From: Christensenella sp. UBA4675
GTDB taxonomy: Bacteria; Bacillota; Clostridia; Christensenellales; Borkfalkiaceae
Assembly: GCA_002405165.1 (NCBI GenBank)
Contig: DHLF01000001.1
Span: forward strand, 1 to 64,000
Direction of reading: 5' to 3'
Length of the DNA stretch: 64,000 bases
Shown: piece after piece, positions 17,881 through 27,400 of the stretch
How the letters are laid out: each line of letters begins with the position of its first letter
Position numbering within the stretch: position 1 is the stretch's first letter
The notes under the pieces: model-generated
What the model saw: only the letters and a program-made list of their open reading frames with translations
What the model was told of the DNA's origin: nothing
The model's database searches: none
Made by a program: the position numbers and the translations under genes

Positions 17881-19146
17881 TTATTTGCTATTTTTTTTAG
17901 TTCTTCCTATTTCCGTATTGTCTTTTTTTCTAGATTGCAGTGTTTCTATCGGATTTTTTTTCGTTTCAAATCGGTAGTCCTGACCAAATTCTTTTATATG
18001 GTTTTCTATTACCTTATGGCTCGGAAGCGTTTTTCCGTTTTTAACTACGTGTTTATTGTATTTAAAGAAATCGTCTTTTGGACTTAAAGTTTCAATCGAT
18101 TGATATTGTTCTCTAACTTTCGTATAATTTACGGTTTTTGCTAAAACTTCTCTTATATAGTCGATATTTCCTTCGAAATGTAAAGTTTCGGGGAAATCGC
18201 CGCCGCAAGGATATAACGCTTGCCAAGGCTTGCCTTCGTATTTTTCAAGCAGTCCCGCAACAAATTGTAAATGCCCGCATTCTTCTAAATAATGGCGATA
18301 AAAAATTTCTCTTATATATTTATCGGTTTCATCTGCGTAGCAGGAATAATATAAATAACATTCGGTATATTCGTGCATAAGCCAGCTTTCCAATTTAGAG
18401 CACGTCGTATCGATTAAACTGCCGTATTCCGTTACGTGCTGTTCTTCTATCATGGCTATTTCGCTATAAAGTTTTCTTCCCGTCTCACTTGGGTGAAAAC
18501 CAGCAATATTCATATAGTAATTCATAGTTTGTTGTTCTCCAGCCGTTATAATATTTACTACAAGTTTGGTAAACGGGTCGGAAATTTCCGCCGAAATATG
18601 GCGGTTTATCGCGTCGTACGGGTGTCTTGGTTCGCTTATAGTCGGTCTTCCGGGGGTAATTTCGGTGTAACCGCCGGTAAGTGTGTTTGCGTCTATTCCT
18701 TGTTCGCTTTCTAAAAGATTTGCAAACCTATATAGATGGTCAAAATCTTCTAGCAATGCAAAATCAAGAGCTTGTTTTACGTAAGAATCTTTAACGTGTT
18801 TAGCAAGTATCGCGGTTAAATCGACAGCTAATTGTTCGTAGCCGATGGTCGTTTCAAGGTCTGTTTCGTCGATAGGTTTTAAACCTGAAATAATTTTTTG
18901 CTGTTGTTGTTCGTGTCTACGAATTAAAGAAATATCGCGTCTTAATTCGTTGTCGTTGCAAGTTCTTGAAAACTGGTGTAAAAACCAGTTTTGTTCGAAT
19001 TCTGCGCCGTTTAACAAAATTATTCTTGTTTTTGTGTACGGCAAAGTTGTTTTTTTGTCGTAGGGAACGGGGCTGTAATCGTCAACCGTTGCAAAATCCT
19101 TTACGGATATTGCGTTTTTTTCTAAAAATGGATTTACTTTATTCAT
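17881..19146 (-). CDS. Ferritin-like (di-iron carboxylate) protein of unknown function
   Basis: A 421-residue, mostly helical protein read from ATG 19144-19146, which has GAAAGGAG upstream; an in-frame start further upstream lacks such a site. Several helices carry Glu/His patterns typical of di-iron four-helix bundles: LLEDFDHLYRF, EIAMIEEQHVTEYGS and HYLEECGHLQFV. The two ExxH-type motifs, IEEQH and LEECGH, are the strongest signs of metal binding. The protein is longer than ferritin or rubrerythrin and has no rubredoxin-like Cys pairs. The C-terminal 60 residues are charged and rich in Lys. I do not know a named family; it may store iron or act as an oxidoreductase in oxidative-stress defence. 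It is monocistronic. Confidence 0.65.
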   Translation of the reverse strand: MNKVNPFLEKNAISVKDFATVDDYSPVPYDKKTTLPYTKTRIILLNGAEFEQNWFLHQFSRTCNDNELRRDISLIRRHEQQQQKIISGLKPIDETDLETTIGYEQLAVDLTAILAKHVKDSYVKQALDFALLEDFDHLYRFANLLESEQGIDANTLTGGYTEITPGRPTISEPRHPYDAINRHISAEISDPFTKLVVNIITAGEQQTMNYYMNIAGFHPSETGRKLYSEIAMIEEQHVTEYGSLIDTTCSKLESWLMHEYTECYLYYSCYADETDKYIREIFYRHYLEECGHLQFVAGLLEKYEGKPWQALYPCGGDFPETLHFEGNIDYIREVLAKTVNYTKVREQYQSIETLSPKDDFFKYNKHVVKNGKTLPSHKVIENHIKEFGQDYRFETKKNPIETLQSRKKDNTEIGRTKKNSK

Positions 19147-19233
19147 AAAAAAATTCTCCTTTCTTAAATAATTTCCAAGTTTAAAAATTTTAATCAAAAA
19201 ATAAGAAAAAAATGGTAAATTTTTAAAAAAATA

Positions 19234-19262
19234 TTGACATAAAATAAAATTAAAATTAAAAT
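19234..19262 (+). promoter_or_regulatory. Probable sigma-A promoter for the kinase-SDR-HAD-helicase run
   Basis: TTGACA at 19234-19239, a 17-bp spacer, then TAAAAT at 19257-19262. The predicted start lies about 10 bp before ATG 19279. Confidence 0.65.
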
Positions 19263-19278
19263 AATTTAAGGTGAAAAA

Positions 19279-20151
19279 ATGATTTATACGACTTTTGAAT
19301 TAAACGAATTAGTAAAAAAAGAAAATATTTTTAAAGACGATAATTACTATTCTCAAATAAATATAATAGCTTCTCATATTTTATCAGACTCTTTAAAACC
19401 TATTGTGCTTGTAAACGGACCTTCAGGAGCCGGAAAAACAACTTTTACAAAAAATCTAGCAAAAATAATTAGGGCGAGCGGAAGAAATTGTTACTATATT
19501 TCTATGGACAATTATTTTAACTCTATCAATCCGCAGGAATTTAAAAATAAAGTACCTGATTACGAATATCCTTTAAGAGTTGATTTTAAACTTTTAAATA
19601 AGCATATTGCCATGTTGTTAAACTGTCAAAAAATAGATATGCCTACTTTTAATTTCGAAAAATCGGTAAGGAGCGATAAAACGATAGAAATTACTCGTGA
19701 AAAGGATGATATTGTAATAATAGAAGGTATACATTCTTTTAACGATAATTATTTAAAGTGCGATAATGCGTTTAGGGTATTTATAGATGTTTTCGACAGC
19801 GTTAAAAACGGGCAAACGGAAATTTCTTCTAGGGAAATAAGGCTATTAAGAAGAATATCAAGAGATTCTTTATCTAGGGGCAGGGATTTTTCGCAAACGA
19901 TAAGTCAATTAAAAAATGTGTCAAACGGAGAAGATTTATACATTAAGCCTTTTTTAAAGAAAGTTGATTTTTCCGTAAATACGTTTATGCCTTATGAACT
20001 TGGGTGCTACAAAAATAAACTATACGATAACTTAAAAGAAAACAATGCCGACGAATTAAAAACTGTTTTAGCGGTTTTGTCGGGAATAGAGAAAGTCGAA
20101 ATGGATAAAATAGAAGAAAATTCACCTATAAAGGAATTTATACAATGTTAG
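19279..20151 (+). CDS. Uridine kinase / phosphoribulokinase-family protein
   Basis: A 290-residue P-loop kinase with Walker A GPSGAGKTTF at about residues 48-57, SMDNYFNS (the catalytic Asp region of uridine kinases), IEGIHSF and the lid-like RLLRRISRDSLSRGR. The order matches the uridine kinase family, and it resembles the kinase half of the longer clostridial nucleoside kinases that also carry a TGS-like N-terminal part, which is absent here. It probably phosphorylates a nucleoside using ATP. Its last bases overlap the following SDR gene, the first of several closely packed genes. Confidence 0.8.
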   Translation: MIYTTFELNELVKKENIFKDDNYYSQINIIASHILSDSLKPIVLVNGPSGAGKTTFTKNLAKIIRASGRNCYYISMDNYFNSINPQEFKNKVPDYEYPLRVDFKLLNKHIAMLLNCQKIDMPTFNFEKSVRSDKTIEITREKDDIVIIEGIHSFNDNYLKCDNAFRVFIDVFDSVKNGQTEISSREIRLLRRISRDSLSRGRDFSQTISQLKNVSNGEDLYIKPFLKKVDFSVNTFMPYELGCYKNKLYDNLKENNADELKTVLAVLSGIEKVEMDKIEENSPIKEFIQC

Positions 20152-20903
20152 ATGCGGTTATTACGGGTGCAAGCTCGGGAATGGGGGAAGAATTTGCAAA
20201 AAAAATCGACCAAATGGGATACGGAAGAATATTTTTAATTGCAAGGAACAAAACTAAATTAGAAGAGTTGTCTAAAACGCTAAAAACGCCTTGCGTTATA
20301 GCAAGTTGCGATTTAACTAAAAAAGATTCTTTTGATTATTTAAAGTCGGTTTTTGAGGAAAACAAAGTAAAAATAGGTTTACTTTTAAACGGTGCGGGTT
20401 ACGGTATATTTAATGAGTTTACTTCTACCGATATTGCCGATATAAACGGAATGATAGATTTAAACGATAAAGCTTTAGTTGAAATTACGTATTTATCGCT
20501 TAGTTATATGCAAGAAAACGCAAAAATAATAAATATAGCGTCTATTGCGTCTTTCGAACCTATTCCTTACGGAGCGATATACGGAGCTAGTAAAAGTTTT
20601 GTATTAAGCTTTTCAAGAGCATTAAATATGGAGCTTAAAAAAAATAAAATACGTGTTTTAGCGGTTTGTCCTTATTGGACTGCTACAAGTTTTTTCGATA
20701 GGGGTAATAAAAACGGAGTAATAAAAAAATTCGATTGTATGTATTCCCCCAAATTTGTTGTAAACAAAACGATAAAAGCATTAAAAGGGAAAAAAGATTA
20801 TGTCGTTACGGGAACATACGCTAAATTCGTTAGATTTTTAGCAAAAATTCTTCCTAATAAGTGGATTATGAAAATGTTCATGAAACAACAATCGTTAAAA
20901 TAA
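20145..20903 (+). CDS. SDR-family NAD(P)-dependent oxidoreductase
   Basis: A 252-residue short-chain dehydrogenase. The dinucleotide-binding motif GASSGMG is at residues 8-14, the structural NGAG motif is at about 84-87, and the catalytic YGASK (YxxxK) is near residue 146 with a serine about 14 residues before. The C-terminal region has several basic residues and ends with a hydrophobic/basic stretch. The substrate cannot be inferred. It overlaps the kinase gene by seven bases, so the genes are co-transcribed. Confidence 0.85.
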   Translation: MLDAVITGASSGMGEEFAKKIDQMGYGRIFLIARNKTKLEELSKTLKTPCVIASCDLTKKDSFDYLKSVFEENKVKIGLLLNGAGYGIFNEFTSTDIADINGMIDLNDKALVEITYLSLSYMQENAKIINIASIASFEPIPYGAIYGASKSFVLSFSRALNMELKKNKIRVLAVCPYWTATSFFDRGNKNGVIKKFDCMYSPKFVVNKTIKALKGKKDYVVTGTYAKFVRFLAKILPNKWIMKMFMKQQSLK

Positions 20904-20922
20904 TTAAAAGAGAGAAAAAAGT

Positions 20923-21555
20923 ATGTACAAATTTATAGCATTTGATTTAGACGGAACATTAGTAAACACATTTCCTTATATATTATCTTCGTATAAGTAC
21001 GCATTAGTTCAAGTTTACGGAAAAGCGATAGAATCGGAGGATAGTATAAAATCAAAAATAGGTAAACCTATTGCGGAATTCTTTAAAGACTATCCCGAAA
21101 AGGACAGACAAAGATTATATGAATTATATTCAACTAATAACGACGCGATTCAAAGTAAAGGCGTGCCGTTTTTTTCGGGTGTAAAAGAAATGCTTAAAAC
21201 GCTTAAAGAAAACGTAAAAGTAGGATTAGTTACGTCTAAAAGACGCAAGCCATTGGAAGAATTTTTAATAAAAGAAAAATTAGATAATTTTTTTGACGTT
21301 GTAGTGGCAAAAGAAGATACGGTTTTAAATAAACCTAACGGAGAACCTATCGAAAAGGCAATAGAGCTTGCAGGTGTAACCGCCAAAGACGCATTGTACG
21401 TAGGGGACGCCAAATACGACGTTTTATGTGCACATAATGCAAACGTAGATGCGTGCATAGTCGGTTGGAATGCTTTCGGAAAAGAATATTTTGAGAAATA
21501 CAAGCCCGAATATTACGCTGAAAGCTGTCAAGATATTATCAATTTATCAAAATAA
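20923..21555 (+). CDS. HAD-superfamily phosphatase (phosphoglycolate phosphatase / PpaX-like)
   Basis: A 210-residue HAD hydrolase. The nucleophile motif FDLDGTLVNT covers Asp8 and Asp10. The cap domain follows, then VTSKRRKP (motif II), and the acidic motif YVGDAKYDVLCA comes late. The Gly/Lys-rich KPNGEPIEKA fits the third conserved region. It resembles phosphoglycolate or pyrophosphate phosphatases of the PpaX group, though the true substrate is uncertain. GAGAGAAAAAAG precedes ATG 20923. The helicase gene starts two bases after its stop. Confidence 0.85.
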   Translation: MYKFIAFDLDGTLVNTFPYILSSYKYALVQVYGKAIESEDSIKSKIGKPIAEFFKDYPEKDRQRLYELYSTNNDAIQSKGVPFFSGVKEMLKTLKENVKVGLVTSKRRKPLEEFLIKEKLDNFFDVVVAKEDTVLNKPNGEPIEKAIELAGVTAKDALYVGDAKYDVLCAHNANVDACIVGWNAFGKEYFEKYKPEYYAESCQDIINLSK

Positions 21556-21557
21556 AA

Positions 21558-24287
21558 ATGAAACCGGACGAAAATCAATTAAAAATAATTCAAGATACTA
21601 AAAACAATATAATTCTTTACGCGGGAGCAGGAACGGGTAAAACTTTTACCGTAGCAAATAAAATTGCGTATTACTTACAAAATCAAATACTTAGCGCAGA
21701 TAAAATTTTATGCTTAACCTTTACTGTAAAAGCCTGCAACGAGCTAATTGACGAAATAAATAATATAAGCGGTCGTCAAGACGTATTAGTAAAAACAATT
21801 CACGGTTTTTGCTATAAAATTTTAAAAGAAAAAAGTTTATCGCTAGAAGGCGTTTATAACACTCCCGATATTTGCGACGAAGTAGATTCCGAAATTATTT
21901 TACGGGAAAAATGTTTACCTTATTTAAACGAAATTGCTTTTTCAGACCATTTAAAGTCAAGGGGTGCAAAACACGATTTGCAATGGCTAAAAACTCAGGA
22001 TATAGCTTACCTTAACGATAAAATGTATTTTGCCGTTAAAGATAATCAAGGATATTTTTTAATTTCTTACGACGGTAAAACTTTAAGGACTGACGAAAGT
22101 TTTAAAAACGAAAAAAGCGGAATGATTTGTCCGCAATGTAAGGCAAGGCAAAAAAAGCAGTGTAATTTTTGCGAAGTTTGTTCTTACGATTTAAGGTTTT
22201 ATATTCCGCCTTTTACTACGCATGTTAATTCACTAAGAAGTTTTGTTTCTTTTATAAAAAGATATAGAGCAATTTTAAATTATTATTCCGGAAATGATGA
22301 GATAGATTACCAAAGAGTTTTCGATTATTTTTACAATAACGAAAGAGAAAAAATAGAAAGACTTTTATTGTATAAAGAAAAAGATTTTAATAAAAACGTA
22401 ATTGATTTTTATTTTTTGTCCGCAATGCAAAAATATTGCGGAAAGTTTATAACATACTACAACGAATATTTAACGCAAAGAAATCAACTAGACTACGACG
22501 ATTTAATCGTAAAAACTTACGAGTTGTTTAGTGTGTCCGATTATAAAGATTTGCCCGAATATTCGTTAATCGTAATCGACGAAATGCAAGACACAAGCGA
22601 ATTGGAATATTCGCTTATCAGTAAATTATTTTCCGGGCAAGTTATGTTGTGCGGGGACGTAAATCAATCCATATACGGTTGGCGCGGAGCAAAGCCGATT
22701 GAAATATTAAATAATTTTAAAGATAATTTTAACGCAACCGAATATCACTTAAATAAAAATTACAGGTCGAATAAAGCCCTGCTCGATTTTGGTGAGAAGT
22801 TTTTAAAAAACGCTTTTTCAAATAAAGACGAAACTTTATCAGTATCTTTAACAGAAGGCGAAAAGCCGATAATTAGAAAATGCGAAAATTTATCCGATGA
22901 AGCTAAATTTATTTGCGATAAATGCGTATCTTTAAAGGGCAGTAAAGCGATACTAACGCGAACCAACTATTACGGAAAACGTTTGTACGAACGCCTTTGC
23001 GAGTTAGACGGTAATTTAGTATTTACGTCAATAGAAGAAGAACAAAATTTACTAAAAAGCAAAATAGTAAAAGAATTTGTAAGTTTTTTAAAAATTATCT
23101 ATAATCCCGACGATAAATTTAACGTAGATAAACTTTTTATAGATTTAATTCCTAACGTCGGAGAAGTTGCGATTGATAAAATAAATTTACCGCTTTTAGC
23201 TGTTGATAGTTCCATATTTTTAAATAGTTTTATTTATGACGGGGAAGATCCGTATTCGGATTTAATTAAAGCTTTTGAAAATAAAAAAGTTGTCGTTTTC
23301 GATATAGAAAGCAGTGGGTTAGACGTAGACGAAAACGAAATAGTTCAATTATCCGCAAAGAAAACCGACGGTCAAACTTTTAATAGATTTATAAAAAATA
23401 AAAAACCTTTGGACGAGCAGTCTGTTAAAGTACACGGTTTTACGCAAGAATTTTTAAACGCAAACGGAGAAGATTTACTTACCGTTTTAAAAGATTTTTC
23501 CGTATTTATTAAAGATTGCGTTATCGTGGGGCATAATTCGTCAAACTTCGATTTACCGGTTCTAAAAAGAGTATATAAAGAAAACGGTTTAGAATTTAAT
23601 TATTTATCGCATTATGATACTTTAAAACTTGCAAAAAAAATAATAAAAGACGTAAAGAACTATAAATTAGCTACTTTATGCGAAAGGCTTTCTATTTTAA
23701 ACCTTAAAGCTCACGATGCGTTTTTTGACGTGGAAGCAACTTTAAAATTATTAGAATACATAGTTAAAATATTAAAACAAACTTCTTTTTTACGTATCGT
23801 AATTATAAATAAAAATAAAGATAAATTCTACAATTTTGCAAAGTTTTATAATAAATTGAAAAATATGGAAACCGCTAAATTCGTTTCTACGCTTACCGAT
23901 TACTTAGTTGAATCTAGTTCGGTAGACGCCGTTGTTAAAAACGTAAATTTAAATAGATTAAAGCGATTTACAAAAAAATTTAATTTATCTTTGCCGTTAT
24001 TAACCGCTATAAAAGAGTTTTTAGACGATAAAGACGATTATTTCGACGTTTCTAGGACGATTCCTATTTTAACTGTGCATCAGGCAAAAGGAATGGAGTT
24101 TGATAACGTTTTCGTTGCGGGTGTAGACAACTATACTTTCCCCGACGAAGTTGAAAAATACGGCGAACAAAGAAAGGTTTTTTACGTTGCGATAAGTAGG
24201 GCAAAATCCAAATTATTTCTTACTTTTTGCGCTAAAAACGCTTTTGGCGGGCAAAATCAGCCGTCTAATCTTTTAAAGTTATTATAG
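21558..24287 (+). CDS. UvrD-like superfamily 1 helicase with inserted zinc ribbon and DEDDh exonuclease domain
   Basis: A 909-residue composite protein. Helicase domain 1 has Walker A AGAGTGKTF at about residues 22-30 and the DExQ-type VIDEMQDTS at about 345-353, then GDVNQSIYGWRGA. A four-cysteine cluster (CPQC, then CNFC and C) at about 191-212 suggests a zinc ribbon inserted in domain 1. A complete DEDDh 3'-5' exonuclease occupies about 574-735: VVFDIESSGL, HNSSNFDLPVL, and HDAFFDVEATL. The helicase resumes with LTVHQAKGMEFDNVFVAG and FYVAISRAKSKL. It is predicted to unwind and trim DNA in repair. The start is ATG 21558, with no separate ribosome site, consistent with coupling to the HAD gene. 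Confidence 0.85.
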   Translation: MKPDENQLKIIQDTKNNIILYAGAGTGKTFTVANKIAYYLQNQILSADKILCLTFTVKACNELIDEINNISGRQDVLVKTIHGFCYKILKEKSLSLEGVYNTPDICDEVDSEIILREKCLPYLNEIAFSDHLKSRGAKHDLQWLKTQDIAYLNDKMYFAVKDNQGYFLISYDGKTLRTDESFKNEKSGMICPQCKARQKKQCNFCEVCSYDLRFYIPPFTTHVNSLRSFVSFIKRYRAILNYYSGNDEIDYQRVFDYFYNNEREKIERLLLYKEKDFNKNVIDFYFLSAMQKYCGKFITYYNEYLTQRNQLDYDDLIVKTYELFSVSDYKDLPEYSLIVIDEMQDTSELEYSLISKLFSGQVMLCGDVNQSIYGWRGAKPIEILNNFKDNFNATEYHLNKNYRSNKALLDFGEKFLKNAFSNKDETLSVSLTEGEKPIIRKCENLSDEAKFICDKCVSLKGSKAILTRTNYYGKRLYERLCELDGNLVFTSIEEEQNLLKSKIVKEFVSFLKIIYNPDDKFNVDKLFIDLIPNVGEVAIDKINLPLLAVDSSIFLNSFIYDGEDPYSDLIKAFENKKVVVFDIESSGLDVDENEIVQLSAKKTDGQTFNRFIKNKKPLDEQSVKVHGFTQEFLNANGEDLLTVLKDFSVFIKDCVIVGHNSSNFDLPVLKRVYKENGLEFNYLSHYDTLKLAKKIIKDVKNYKLATLCERLSILNLKAHDAFFDVEATLKLLEYIVKILKQTSFLRIVIINKNKDKFYNFAKFYNKLKNMETAKFVSTLTDYLVESSSVDAVVKNVNLNRLKRFTKKFNLSLPLLTAIKEFLDDKDDYFDVSRTIPILTVHQAKGMEFDNVFVAGVDNYTFPDEVEKYGEQRKVFYVAISRAKSKLFLTFCAKNAFGGQNQPSNLLKLL

Positions 24288-24410
24288 TTTAAAAATTTTT
24301 TTTAAAAAAAATTGTTTAAAAATGTCGTATATTATCATATTTTTTATAATGTTTTACGATTTTGTAAATCAAAAAAATAATTTTTTTTAAAAATTTTTTT
24401 AAAAAAGGTA

Positions 24411-24439
24411 TTGAAATTTGTTTGTCTATATAATATAAT
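24411..24439 (+). promoter_or_regulatory. Probable sigma-A promoter of the SGNH lipoprotein gene
   Basis: TTGAAA at 24411-24416, a 17-bp spacer and TATAAT at 24434-24439. An overlapping second TATAAT begins at 24429 but has poor spacing. Confidence 0.65.
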
Positions 24440-24466
24440 AAGCGCAAAATAAGGAGGTATTTTGTT

Positions 24467-27400
24467 TTGAAAAGTAAAATTAAACTATTTATTATTTCAA
24501 TTCTTGCGTTACTATTGGCGTTTAGTATTATCGCCTGCGACGCGGGTACGACGACTAGTTCAAAATTTAACAGTTCGTCGGTAACGTCATCAAGTTCAAG
24601 CTCTTCAAAATTGTCTTCTAGCAGTTCGTCTAGTAAGCCGTCTAGTTCTAGTAGTTCCAAACCTGCTTCCAGTTCTAGCAGTTCTGAACCTGCTTCTAGT
24701 TCTAGTAGTTCTAAACCCGATAGTTCCGATTCTTCGCAAGTACAAAACTGCACGCTTGTTTTAAGTATGGTGGGTAACGGAAATTTAACTGCAACGGCAG
24801 GTGGAAAAAACGTTTCCAGCGGGGCTAGTATAGAAAAAGGAACTTCCGTAACGATTAAGTTCTCGCCTGCCAAGGAATTTAAAACGACTAAACTTAATAT
24901 CAGTGAATTAGGTTATGTTAATACTTACGATACGACTGAAGAACAATCTTATACGTTTACGATGAGTTCTGATGCGACTGTTCAAGTTACGTTTACTCAA
25001 ATAGATTATGCTATTAGCATTTCGGGAAACACCGATTTTGGTTCGGTTACCGCCGATAAGTCTAGGGCAGTTTCGGGTGCAAGCGTAAAATTAACTATAA
25101 AACCGCAAACGAATTCCGTTTTAACTTCTTTAATAGTTGACGGAGTTGAAAAGGTTTCTAGCGTATCGTCTAACACTTTCAGCTTTACGATGCCTTCTCA
25201 TAACGTAAATATTACTTATGAATTCGTTAAATATTATAATATAACGACAGGTGCGGTAAATAACGGAACGATATCTGTTAATAAAACAAGTGTGATAAAG
25301 GGAACAGAAATAACCGTAACCGCAGTTCCTGATAAGGGCTATGAATTGTTAGAAATAACTTTATCCTATAAAGTAAATGGTCAAGATAAGACACAAAACT
25401 TAGATTTGAACGGTAGTAGCATTAAATTTACAATGCCTGATAGTGATGTTGAGTTAACTGCTAGATTTACAAAACCTGATAGTAGAGAACTTGTCAACTA
25501 CATGATTTTAGGCGATTCTTATACGGATACTGCGTTCTGGAAAGATTTCATTTCCGATTTCTCTTCGGTTAAAGATGCAAAAGATATAGGTATCGGCGGA
25601 ACGGTAGTAACTCAATGGATAACCGGTTTAACAAGTAGTTTTGAACACAATAATGCTACTCAAGATATAAGGATTAAGGATAAATATAACGTTTCTAACT
25701 TTGTATTCCACATCGGCGTAAACGATATAGATGGTGGTACGGCAAAAGAAACGGTTGTAGCTAACTTAAAAACTTTATTTACCGATTACCATAATGCTTA
25801 TCCGCAAGCACAAATTTATTGGGTATCTTTAAGTTTAAATACCATGTTTGCAAGTCAGCATACTTCTGATTATTTGTACGTTAACGCTGAAATACAAAAA
25901 TATATGAACGGAATAGACTATTTAACTTATATAGATACTTGTTCCAAAATGTTCCCCGACAATCAACCCGTTCCCGATTGGTTTGCAGACGGCTTACATT
26001 TCAATACTGACGGATACAATACTTGGTCTGCTTTAATTCTAGACGCATTAGGATATCCCAAAGCAACCGTAGGCGATTTCGGAAAAGCGGATATTTATTA
26101 TTCAAGCAATACCTTTAAGGCAAATTCTGACGGAACTATTTCTAATACAGGAAAAGTTAACGGAGAACAAAGCTTGTGGTTTAGCGAACTCTACGAACAA
26201 AACGTTTATGCGGAAATGAACGTAAAAGTTAATAAAATTACGAATGAAGACGAATATCCTAAGTTTGGTTTAGCGTTAAAATCTAAGAATAATCACGTAT
26301 TCTTCTATATTGACGCAGGTTCTGCTTTAACCGGAAAATATGCAGGATTAACTTACAGAACGCCCGTTACCTTAAACGGTGGATTCTTAGCTTCACAATA
26401 TTGGAATTGGAGCGTTGGTATAGGTGGAAACTCCACGGCTGTTTATACCGGTGGAAATTACGTTAAATTAGGATTATTAAAAGTCGGTAGCGATTTGTAT
26501 TTCTACGTAAACGACGTAATAGTAAATTCTGTTTCTAACTTAACGGGAATGGACGGAAAGTCTGCCATAGGTTTAACCGTATTCAACCTTGACGTAACTA
26601 TAAAAGATTATTCGACAACTACAAACGTTCAATCTTATATAGACGCTATAAACACTGTTGCAAGCACTAGGTTCGACGCTAACTCTGCTTATAATATTAA
26701 GGGTAACAATATTACAAACACTACTGCGGGCGGAGAAAGTTCGGCTTGGGCTACTGGGGTAAATCACTCTAAATTCTATTTTGAAACCGAAATTACATTA
26801 AATTCGGTACTTAACAGTGATGCAGCTCCCAAAGCAGGTATAACGGTTAATCTCCAAGGCGTAGGTACGCTGTTATTCTATATAGACGCAATAAATACCG
26901 GAAGTTTCGGAACTAACGCTTGGGTTGGTTACGTTTACAGACCCTCCGGAACGACAGAATGGAATTGGGCTAAAGCTAATGCCACGTACGTTAGAGGTTT
27001 ACAATATACAAGTAGTAAATATGCAAAACTCGGACTATACAAAAACGGTTCTAGATTTATATTTACCGTAAACGGAAACGCTGTTTTGGATACGAGTCAA
27101 TTCTCGCAATTTACCGGTCAAGTAAACGTGGGCGTAATGGTATTTAACCTTGCTTATAATGCTAAAAACTGCGGTATAGTATTATCCGATAAATTATTGG
27201 ATAGAATGTTTACAACACGTAATATGGCAGATGACATAGTTGTAGACGGAAAATTAGATGATGCTAAGTGGAGTAATTATTCTTCCGATAGTATTTATTC
27301 TAGTTATGCAACAGACGGTTCCGGCGTAGGATTTAAAGCTATGGCGTTTATGGGAACAAATGCTATCTACGTTGCTTACGAAATTACGTCTAAAACCTAT

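Noticed and set aside
24316..24873. A 185-residue minus-strand frame rich in Leu and Glu
   Set aside because: It is the antisense of the Ser-rich stalk of the SGNH lipoprotein and has no ribosome site; its repetitive composition comes from the coding strand.
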